5,242 nucleotides of DNA, from positions 1 through 5,242 of the forward strand of contig JADFWA010000255.1 in assembly GCA_015222855.1 (NCBI GenBank). The letters are read 5' to 3'. Source of the DNA: Pseudomonadota bacterium. Lineage in GTDB: Bacteria > Desulfobacterota > Syntrophia > Syntrophales > JADFWA01. This document shows, piece after piece, positions 1 to 5,242 of this stretch (positions within the stretch are counted from its first letter, which is position 1; the number at the start of each line of letters is the position of its first letter). The notes beneath the pieces were generated by a model. It was not told where the DNA came from, did not search any database, and saw only the letters and a list, made by a program, of their open reading frames with translations. The position numbers and the translations under genes were made by a program.

Positions 1-464
1 CAACCTTGAAGAAGCACGCCCAGCAGTCCTCGCGTTTTGCCTCTTATTGGCGGAACAGAGTACGCCCAGGCGAGAAAATACCCCCCGAGCACTAGGGGTG
101 TAATACGCGCTGGCAGGAGGACGCAACCAATCGCACCCACAGCAAGAGTGAGGCCCATAAGAAATCGAGCAAGGATAAGCGCCCCTCGGTGCCCGGCAGT
201 GAGGACACCGGAACCACCAGACATCGGCAATCCGAAAAAGGACTTTTGAGTTCCTCGACGATCGAGGCTCACATCTGATAAATCATTGACGATCTCGGCG
301 AATGCACATATACCTGGGCCTAATATTATGGCTATTGTCATAAACGTAGCCAGCGACAGATACCCTTCTCCTGCCCAGAGACAACCTGCCAGTGCTGAAG
401 CAATCCCTGGGAGCCAAAACCACGGGCGAAGGACAAAAATTACATCTCGGACGTAGGCCAACAT
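1..464 (-). CDS. UbiA-family prenyltransferase, N-terminal half (runs off left edge)
   Basis: Reading leftwards from ATG at 464, an open frame of 154 codons continues to the window edge without a stop. UbiA enzymes are integral membrane proteins that transfer a polyprenyl chain to an aromatic or similar acceptor, using Mg2+ held by Asp-rich motifs. Seen here: an N-terminal LRPWFWLPG stretch (residues 12-20), the first Asp-rich motif NDxxDxxxD (N60, D61, D64, D68), and YSVPPIRGK (135-143), the usual YSxPPxRxK signature of the family. Hydrophobic segments lie near 8-30, 36-58, 96-118 and 120-138. About half of a typical 280-300 residue protein is present, so the second Asp motif lies outside the window. 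The loop after the first motif reads KSFFGLPMSGGSG rather than the common RP-rich form. The start overlaps the upstream symporter gene by 25 bases and has GGTGG seven bases upstream. Family call is firm; the acceptor and prenyl donor are unknown. Confidence 0.88.
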   Translation of the reverse strand, partial: MLAYVRDVIFVLRPWFWLPGIASALAGCLWAGEGYLSLATFMTIAIILGPGICAFAEIVNDLSDVSLDRRGTQKSFFGLPMSGGSGVLTAGHRGALILARFLMGLTLAVGAIGCVLLPARITPLVLGGYFLAWAYSVPPIRGKTRGLLGVLLQG

Positions 465-1831
465 CGATTTACCACCGTTCCTAGAATTGCCCCTATAATT
501 GATCCACCGAGCACAGCTATTGAGTTCTCAGGAGTAAGGACATCTCCAAAAGCTGCCTCGCCAACAACCAAAACTGCGGCTACTGCCAAACCGAGGGATA
601 AGCTCCAATTCACAGCCCTCTTGCACATTTTTTTCTTCGGGCGGCTAATTAGCACAGGAGGGGCCAGGATGAGTGCGATTGACGTGACTGCTATTCCGAC
701 ATTGAGAAGATCATCAGGATCGTCGAATGGGGCCGCAACTATGGCACCTGCCAACAAAGACAACACCATAGCGATCTGGGCACTTTGTTTTCGGTAGCGG
801 ACAGATTTTCCGAGGCTCTCCACGAGGAAATCGTGCGAAATGGACAAGCTGAGAACAAACACCATGGTGTCAAGCGTGGACATTACGGACATAAGAATCG
901 CCGCCATTGCCAAGCCAAGCAGTATGCGTGGCGAATAGGCTCTTAGGGCTAACACCAGAGCCCCTCGCGTATCCGCCGTGCTGTCGAACAATCCAGTGGA
1001 TGCCAAAGCAGGCGCCATCAACAGGAGGCCGCCTACGAGAACAAGCAACGCACCTACCTGTACGCCTCGGCGGGCATCAACCGGCGAACGGGCCGCGTAA
1101 ATTCTTTGCCACAGGTCCGCAGATACCACCATGTTTAATCCGCCCAGAAAAAAAAAGCCGACAGCCCGGGCAGGATCCATCTGGCCCGTGTGTTCTAGCG
1201 CAGAACCCCAGTTGATATTTGGAAAGGATGCCGGAAGAACAATGATAAGAACCAAGCCAAGTGCTGCGTATTGCAGGCAGTCTGTAATAATCACGCTTCG
1301 GAATCCACCTACAACTAAGTAACTTGCAACTACCGCAGCAGCAGCAACCACACCGACCCAATGTTCCAGACCAGTCATTGCTTTGAGCAAGAACCCAGCA
1401 GCAATTAGCTGCATTGCAATAAAGCCGAGGGTCCAAATTGCAACAACAGCAGTGGAAGTCCATCCCGCGAACCTACCCCATTCGTGCCGGAATAGGTCCG
1501 GTAGCGAGTAAAAGCCTTGTTCATCAGCAAGGTTCTTATAGCGAATGGCCACGGGGACCAAAAGGAAGGTTCCAAGTACAATTCCACCAATAATGCAGAG
1601 CGACGAGAAGCCAAAGGAGTACGCGAACTGGGAGAAAACCATCATTACCCCACCTCCAAGTACTCCTGCCGCAATCGAAAGGGCCAATTGTATCCATGGA
1701 ACGCGACGTCCGCCAACGAAGTAATCCTCCTCAGTGGCACCACGAGTCACATACAACCCAATAACGACTACAACGGCAAAGAGTCCGATTGTGAGCAAGT
1801 AGTCGTACCACTGCAACTCAAGAGGACCCAT
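440..1831 (-). CDS. Sodium:solute symporter (SSS/SLC5 family)
   Basis: A 463-residue, roughly 13-helix inner-membrane transporter, expected to use the sodium gradient to import a small solute. Family marks: EDYFVGGRRVPW (35-46) leading into TM2, YLVVGGFRSVIITDCLQ (171-187), ADLWQRIYAARS (238-249), and SVMSTLDT (315-322), which sits where SSS proteins carry the Ser/Thr residues of the Na2 sodium site. Length is normal for the family. The frame is open back to an ATG at 1885, but I place the start at 1831. A perfect GGAGGT lies seven bases before that ATG, and the longer forms (1885, 1846) would run 14-53 bases into the upstream radical SAM gene and add a charged, non-membrane tail. The upstream stop TAA ends one base before this ATG, so translation is probably coupled. 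The substrate cannot be deduced from sequence: SSS members carry sugars, amino acids, organic acids or vitamins. The operon suggests a precursor for the neighbouring enzymes. Confidence 0.94.
   Translation of the reverse strand: MGPLELQWYDYLLTIGLFAVVVVIGLYVTRGATEEDYFVGGRRVPWIQLALSIAAGVLGGGVMMVFSQFAYSFGFSSLCIIGGIVLGTFLLVPVAIRYKNLADEQGFYSLPDLFRHEWGRFAGWTSTAVVAIWTLGFIAMQLIAAGFLLKAMTGLEHWVGVVAAAAVVASYLVVGGFRSVIITDCLQYAALGLVLIIVLPASFPNINWGSALEHTGQMDPARAVGFFFLGGLNMVVSADLWQRIYAARSPVDARRGVQVGALLVLVGGLLLMAPALASTGLFDSTADTRGALVLALRAYSPRILLGLAMAAILMSVMSTLDTMVFVLSLSISHDFLVESLGKSVRYRKQSAQIAMVLSLLAGAIVAAPFDDPDDLLNVGIAVTSIALILAPPVLISRPKKKMCKRAVNWSLSLGLAVAAVLVVGEAAFGDVLTPENSIAVLGGSIIGAILGTVVNRCWPTSEM
472..476 (-). 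promoter_or_regulatory. Ribosome binding site of the UbiA-family gene
   Basis: On the minus strand GGTGG lies seven bases before the ATG at 464. It is inside the last codons of the symporter gene, which supports coupled translation and selects this ATG as the start. Confidence 0.55.
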
Positions 1832-1832
1832 T

Positions 1833-3149
1833 TTATCGACCTCCATGATTAGTTTGGGTGCGTCCTTTTTCTTTAGCCAACTCATCTACTAGGGCTCGTA
1901 GCCGCACCTGTGCGTGTTGCAGTATCTCTTGGTCATTGCAGTCATTAACTGCGGCAGGCCCCTCAAAAAGACAACAGCTTCTCGTATCAGTGATGGGCAA
2001 ACCTCGCCAGAATTCAGGTCGTATGAAAGAAACCTTCATACGAGCTTTCGTTGCACATTCACGGCACGAACTCAGTGAGGCGTATGGTAACGGCGTAAAA
2101 ATCTGGCCACCGAGAATAAGATTATCCGCCCTTAGGTGAATTCGTTTTGGCAGGCTGTTAAGGACGGCGACTACATCCCAGATGGTAGGTGGTTCATAAA
2201 GCCCTGACCTTTGAAAGGCGTCTTGGAGTGTCGACGGCTGCAACGCAATAGGTTCGATCGATACTTCCGAAAAACCAAAGGAAAACGCTTCTTCTATTGA
2301 GCGAATTGTATCTGCACGAGCGGTTTCCGGCGAAAGAAGAGGATTCCCAAGGACTATGTAGGCAGTCGTTTGGATTTCATATGCTTGACAGAGTTCAATA
2401 GCAATTTGGTAGTTCGAGGTTGGAATATTCCGCTGATAGAGTATTGTCCTGATGAAATCGCGTGATGAATCTAACCCCATTCCGATACGTATTTGCTTAC
2501 CGCCCAGACGTTCACAGAGTTCGTCAAGTGCGTGTGCGCTAATGAAGTGAGGTAACGACTCAATGACGACTGTCTCGACTGATTCAATCTCGGCAACATA
2601 TGAAAGAATGCGGTTTCGGGCGGACAGCGGCAGTTCATGCTGATCGAGAAACGAACCCGAGGTGTAAAGGCAAAGAACCTGCGGCGATGCTTTCAGAATT
2701 GCACCAAGCGATTGTTCGAAATCAACAACGATGGTATCGGACTCTTCCAGCGCCCCCCAGAGCATGCTGGAAGCGTGACCGCAGACAGCGCAGCCACCCC
2801 ACGCAGTTCGTGCATACGAGCAACCGCGAGAAGGAATACCAATCACGGCACGGAGCAGGTTGTCGCTCTGGCTCGGTTGATCATTCAAAATCTGGTAGTG
2901 CGTCGGCCCATCGTTGATTTTAACATGGATGTCTCGAAGTGCTGCCAGAGTTGCCCGAAGATCGTGAGAAAAACTCGAAACAGCTTTGTCTACCGAATAC
3001 GGCTTACCCTCCATAGAGAAAGATTCAGTCCTTTGCGTTGTCGAGACAAGCCTCACCCTGCTGTCAGGAATGGTTTGATTGTTAAATTGATTTAGAGATG
3101 CTGTACTTATCGATTCGGATGAGGTAACCGGCATGGAAGTTGTTTTCAT
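1833..3149 (-). CDS. Radical SAM protein, RaSEA (archaeosine synthase)/Elp3-like group
   Basis: 438 residues. After a Ser/Thr-rich N-terminus of about 95 residues comes IPSRGCSYARTAWGGCAVCGH (split view: C110, C120, C123), a C-x9-C-x2-C site for the SAM-cleaving [4Fe-4S] cluster. This spacing, with GGCxxC, is that of the MJ1487/RaSEA-like group, not the common Cx3Cx2C. Other group marks are YTSGSFLD (162-169), VVIESLPHF (194-202), IGMGLDSS (222-229), YIVLGNPLLSPETA (264-277) and SIEPIALQPST (297-307). A second cysteine set (C362, C365, C392, C393, C404) may hold zinc or another cluster. In archaea RaSEA finishes the tRNA base archaeosine with ArcS; a bacterial copy beside membrane genes probably does something else. 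I chose ATG 3149, which has GGAG eight bases upstream; the frame also opens at a TTG at 3242, but that has no good ribosome site. First gene of the operon. The radical SAM call is firm, the subgroup fairly so, the reaction unknown. Confidence 0.88.
   Translation of the reverse strand: MKTTSMPVTSSESISTASLNQFNNQTIPDSRVRLVSTTQRTESFSMEGKPYSVDKAVSSFSHDLRATLAALRDIHVKINDGPTHYQILNDQPSQSDNLLRAVIGIPSRGCSYARTAWGGCAVCGHASSMLWGALEESDTIVVDFEQSLGAILKASPQVLCLYTSGSFLDQHELPLSARNRILSYVAEIESVETVVIESLPHFISAHALDELCERLGGKQIRIGMGLDSSRDFIRTILYQRNIPTSNYQIAIELCQAYEIQTTAYIVLGNPLLSPETARADTIRSIEEAFSFGFSEVSIEPIALQPSTLQDAFQRSGLYEPPTIWDVVAVLNSLPKRIHLRADNLILGGQIFTPLPYASLSSCRECATKARMKVSFIRPEFWRGLPITDTRSCCLFEGPAAVNDCNDQEILQHAQVRLRALVDELAKEKGRTQTNHGGR
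1839..1844 (-). promoter_or_regulatory. Ribosome binding site that fixes the symporter start
   Basis: Minus-strand GGAGGT, a perfect Shine-Dalgarno match, seven bases before ATG 1831. It is also read as the Gly-Gly codons in the C-terminal NHGGR of the radical SAM protein, so the ribosome finishing that gene passes directly over it. Confidence 0.85.
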
Positions 3150-3312
3150 CTCTTTTTCTCCGATACGAACTCGAACTCGCGCTGATGTGAGTTTATCCAC
3201 TGCATGGGGAACACATAGGGACGTAATAAACTTATTTGCCAATTAGCGAATATTTTTTAGCTTTTGCTGTCTTCTCGCCTCGAATTAGCGATTTGCCGAT
3301 AGTCTGTACAGA
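3150..3312 (-). promoter_or_regulatory. Leader and probable control region of the radical SAM-symporter-UbiA operon
   Basis: Non-coding stretch upstream of the operon. It contains a 7-bp inverted repeat AGTTTAT (3190-3196)/ATAAACT (3226-3232) that could form a leader hairpin. It also has a 9-bp direct repeat AATTAGCGA at 3241-3249 and 3283-3291, 42 bp apart (about four helical turns), and a 10-bp perfect palindrome TCTGTACAGA at 3303-3312. A weak promoter can be drawn on the minus strand, TTGCAT, 17 bases, TATCGG, with the palindrome inside the spacer. It matches consensus at only three positions in each hexamer, so I treat it as a suggestion. The palindrome and spaced repeats are the best candidates for a regulator site. 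No terminator hairpin with a T run was found. Confidence 0.35.
3158..3161 (-). promoter_or_regulatory. Ribosome binding site that fixes the radical SAM start
   Basis: Minus-strand GGAG followed by eight purine-rich bases and then ATG 3149. It argues against the in-frame TTG at 3242, whose extra 31 residues look like translated leader. Confidence 0.7.
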
Positions 3313-3378
3313 AATATAATGCAAGGCTCCCTGAGCATCTATTCGTGATTTTCTCGGCATGCAATTCGAATAACATAT

Positions 3379-3464
3379 CCCGCAAGCAAGAATCAAATTT
3401 AATAGTTAAGTCCCCTATATTTCTCCCGTCAACTTATAAACTGATGTCCCGCAAGTCCCCCTAT
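3379..3464. repeat. Patch of GGGAC/AAGTCCCC-type repeat units
   Basis: On the plus strand CCCGCAAG occurs at 3379-3386 and 3448-3455. AAGTCCCCTAT at 3408-3418 recurs with one extra C at 3453-3464, and CCCGTCAACTT at 3425-3435 is a variant of the same unit. The minus strand therefore reads repeated (G)GGGACTT and CTTGCGGG. The patch ends nine bases from the stop codon of the HEPN gene. From memory, short GGGAC-rich repeats of this style accompany REP-associated tyrosine transposase (RAYT) families in many proteobacteria. No transposase gene is present here, so this would be a non-autonomous or remnant copy. The repeat units are seen directly; the transposon link is inference. Confidence 0.5.
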
Positions 3465-3472
3465 CACCCCTC

Positions 3473-5020
3473 TTAAATTTTCCAGTCATCCTTGATTGTG
3501 TTTAAATAGATGGGAAAAACTATATTTCTGTTCAATTCTTTTTTATAAATTTCGTTACAGTGAACACCTAAAGCGCAATAAATTAATGCATTCCTTACTA
3601 ATTTGATAAGTTTTAGGGTTTTATTCTCTAAGTCATCACGTTTAATTGAATAACATAGATTATCATAAAATAGATCGAGAGCATCATGTCTTTCGTGCCA
3701 TAATAATTCATCATGCACTTTCAGATATTTATGCGCAATATGGTTTCTTAAATTATTAAGTTCCTTTGCATTAGGCTCAATTGACTCAATAAACCCAGAG
3801 TCCTTTTCATAGAAGTCCTTGCTGAGCCAAAACAATCCACGAAATGGCCAATTTTTGGATGAACGGAATTCGTTTCTTAATTCTTTTTTTTTCTTTTTCG
3901 ATTTATACCAAAATGTTCGGAAAAAGATATTTCGTTCTGGGATATTGAGGTTTAAATAATTATTTAACAAAAATCCAATTTTATCAAGCACAGAATATGC
4001 AATTAGAAAGGCTATCTTTACCTTTTCGATGCTTATCCCATAAACAGGATAATCAAGTGTATTATAAAGTAAAACTTTTTTATCCGAAAAATGTACTCTG
4101 TCTCTGCTCTTTTTGATTCCTTCAAATAATAAAAACCTTGCAGAAACATACTCCTGTTTAACTTGATTGTATAATCCATAAAGTTGTGGGGGCTCTTTTA
4201 ATTCTGAAACAATGGGGGGAAGGGTTAGAATATCTGTTGCTGCGATGCTTAGTTCGCCAAGATCATTTAGGGGATTAAGAAAAAGCCTGTTGGCTAACGC
4301 CCATGTACGATATTCCTTCTCGATCTTGCTGCGCCCTAAAGAAAAATCTTTTATATTAATCTCACCATAATCTTTTATAATTTTATTAATATGTTTTATA
4401 ATTGTTGAGAACGAGTTTTTTGCACCTCCTTCTAGTCTACCTTTAAGTGCTTGTTCTAAGCATTTTTTGGCCTCAGACAGAAATACTATTTGGTGCCCTG
4501 AGTCGTATAGAACAGAGGAGTAATAATACAAGCCAAAGCCTCGGTTCCCTAAAGCCATCGCAAAATTTGGGTGCCGAGATAGCGCAAAATCCCAAAGTTC
4601 AACAGCTTCAGAAAATCTGCCAATATGATTTAAAGCATTTCCAAGATTTGTAGCAATCCTAAAAAACAGGTCCGTTTTCTGATCTCTTGAAGCTCTACTG
4701 GGGATTTCGTTAAACGCATATCTTAAATGTATAAGTTCATTTTCCAAGTGTTTGTCTTCCCAAGGCATTGTATCCCTCTCTTTTTGCCTTTGGTTGGACA
4801 TCCGTAACCCGGAATATGCATTTGCAATAAAATAGTTTACTGTGGCACTGTCTGAATCGTTATTAACATTTTTAAGTAAATCTTTACCGAGAGATATCGA
4901 TTCAATGAGATTAGACTTAGAATTATCATCAATACTTTTGTCAACAAATTGCCCTAATAGAGAAATGCGTCTCTCAATAGGAATGTTTGAATCACCAATT
5001 TTTTCAGTAAAAGAGGGCAT
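3473..5020 (-). CDS. LA2681-type HEPN protein with N-terminal TPR region
   Basis: 515 residues, soluble, no signal peptide. HEPN domains are all-helical and often act as metal-independent RNases in toxin-antitoxin, abortive-infection and other anti-phage systems. Seen here: a good TPR unit at about 115-151 (NLGNAL, G134, A139, A146, P151) followed by a degenerate one to about 192. Next come YRTWALANRLFLNPLNDLG (237-255) and QEYVSARFLLFEG (289-301), which I recall from LA2681-like proteins. The HEPN part from about 332 has IAFLIAYSVLDKIGFLLN, RGLFWLSKDF (394-403) and RNHIAHKY. In the last, R425 and H430 form an intact R-x4-H catalytic-type motif with polar N426. The gene is strikingly A+T-rich next to the operon, suggesting transfer. 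A run of nine A in its coding strand (3884-3892) encodes part of a lysine stretch. ATG 5020 has no clear Shine-Dalgarno site. No antitoxin partner is adjacent. LA2681-family assignment is good; the toxin/defence role is inference. Confidence 0.85.
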   Translation of the reverse strand: MPSFTEKIGDSNIPIERRISLLGQFVDKSIDDNSKSNLIESISLGKDLLKNVNNDSDSATVNYFIANAYSGLRMSNQRQKERDTMPWEDKHLENELIHLRYAFNEIPSRASRDQKTDLFFRIATNLGNALNHIGRFSEAVELWDFALSRHPNFAMALGNRGFGLYYYSSVLYDSGHQIVFLSEAKKCLEQALKGRLEGGAKNSFSTIIKHINKIIKDYGEINIKDFSLGRSKIEKEYRTWALANRLFLNPLNDLGELSIAATDILTLPPIVSELKEPPQLYGLYNQVKQEYVSARFLLFEGIKKSRDRVHFSDKKVLLYNTLDYPVYGISIEKVKIAFLIAYSVLDKIGFLLNNYLNLNIPERNIFFRTFWYKSKKKKKELRNEFRSSKNWPFRGLFWLSKDFYEKDSGFIESIEPNAKELNNLRNHIAHKYLKVHDELLWHERHDALDLFYDNLCYSIKRDDLENKTLKLIKLVRNALIYCALGVHCNEIYKKELNRNIVFPIYLNTIKDDWKI

Positions 5021-5045
5021 ATTTCATTTTACTTGATAAGCATAA

Positions 5046-5095
5046 CCCCTGGATAAGTTGCAGGAATGTTTTGTTCTTCCTTACACTACCAGGGG
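5046..5095. repeat. 7-bp inverted repeat CCCCTGG/CCAGGGG
   Basis: Arms at 5046-5052 and 5089-5095 enclose 36 bases just upstream of the HEPN start. The arms match perfectly but do not extend. It could be part of the neighbouring repeat element, an operator or chance. Confidence 0.35.
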
Positions 5096-5103
5096 GAAAT
5101 TCC

Positions 5104-5164
5104 GGGACGCTATTTCATATATTGACATATCGAATACCATCTATTGTAAAGATAGGAGCGTCCC
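5104..5164. repeat. 61-bp palindromic element with GGGACGCT/AGCGTCCC ends
   Basis: Perfect 8-bp terminal arms at 5104-5111 and 5157-5164 enclose an A+T-rich 45-base core. The core contains a second small inverted pair, CTAT (5141-5144)/ATAG (5152-5155). Size, G+C-rich ends and intergenic position fit a RAYT/REP-like or miniature inverted-repeat element. The preceding AATTCCGGGAC matches the style of such repeats as I remember them. It is not a good terminator: the loop is long and no T run follows on either strand at the stem. Confidence 0.55.
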
Positions 5165-5242
5165 ATAAAGGCTCATCTGTTTTTGTTTACATCAGATTTT
5201 TTAATCCTCGAAACTCTTTGGTGATAGAGTCATATCTACATC

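Larger units (their letters stand above)
5021..5242. other. Non-coding region upstream of the HEPN gene, edge of window
   Basis: Holds two inverted repeats, listed separately. On the minus strand TTTACA, inside the larger one, matches a -35 box at five of six positions, but no good -10 lies at the right distance, so I do not call a promoter. At the far right two short minus-strand frames end in stops at 5201 and 5187. The latter would give a 17-residue tail (RYDSITKEFRGLKNLM at its end) of a gene beyond the window, too short to judge. Confidence 0.4.

Noticed and set aside
37..249. Plus-strand open frame of 70 codons
   Set aside because: Lies antisense to the UbiA-family coding frame, with arginine/proline-rich composition and no recognisable motif.
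907..1852. Several plus-strand and alternate minus-strand frames of 60-130 codons
   Set aside because: All overlap the well-supported symporter gene in other frames, lack domains and show odd Cys/Trp- or Arg-rich composition.
1858..3095. Plus-strand frames of about 93-152 codons
   Set aside because: Antisense shadows of the radical SAM gene; no ribosome sites or family features seen.
3150..3242. N-terminal extension of the radical SAM protein from a TTG codon at 3242
   Set aside because: No clear Shine-Dalgarno site before the TTG, while ATG 3149 has GGAG eight bases upstream; the stretch also contains a leader-type inverted repeat.
3379..3464. CRISPR-like array
   Set aside because: Units are 8-12 bases, irregularly spaced and imperfect; there are no constant-length spacers and no cas genes.
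4447..5036. Two plus-strand frames of 64-68 codons
   Set aside because: Antisense to the HEPN gene with no independent support.
5104..5164. Rho-independent terminator
   Set aside because: The 8-bp stem encloses a 45-base loop, and no T run follows the stem on either strand.
5187..5242. Possible C-terminal tail of a further minus-strand gene ending at 5187
   Set aside because: Only 17 residues, and a competing frame also stays open to the edge (stop at 5201), so neither can be called.

Overview
The window is bacterial: tightly packed genes, Shine-Dalgarno sites at the start codons, and no introns or rRNA/tRNA. All four genes I can support lie on the minus strand, so they read from right to left. 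The organism cannot be named. An uncultured proteobacterium or similar environmental lineage is a guess, based on the roughly 50% G+C of the left two thirds and on short GGGAC-type intergenic repeats.

Positions 1 to 3149 hold a compact three-gene operon. In transcription order it encodes (1) a radical SAM enzyme of the archaeosine-synthase (RaSEA)/Elp3-like group, (2) a sodium:solute symporter (SSS/SLC5 family), and (3) a UbiA-type membrane prenyltransferase that runs off the left edge. The first junction is a TAA stop one base before an ATG whose Shine-Dalgarno site lies inside the upstream gene. The second is a 25-base overlap. Both suggest translational coupling and one shared pathway. The set (radical SAM chemistry, import of a small molecule, attachment of a prenyl chain) looks like a fragment of an uncharacterised biosynthetic or scavenging route. 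The substrate cannot be read from this window.

Positions 3150 to 3472 form the non-coding leader of that operon. The part nearest the gene has a good ribosome site, a possible leader hairpin, a 10-bp perfect palindrome and a 9-bp direct repeat spaced 42 bp. The distal part is a patch of GGGAC/AAGTCCCC repeat units touching the end of the next gene.

Positions 3473 to 5020 hold a visibly A+T-rich gene (about one third G+C) for a TPR plus HEPN protein of the LA2681 type, with an intact R-x4-H ribonuclease-type motif. It is a candidate stand-alone toxin or anti-phage effector. Its other side (5021 to 5242) carries two inverted repeats, one again built on GGGACGCT/AGCGTCCC. The HEPN gene therefore sits between two GGGAC-type repeat patches and differs in base composition from the operon, which fits an acquired cassette beside the metabolic operon. 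No link in function between the HEPN gene and the operon is evident beyond shared direction.
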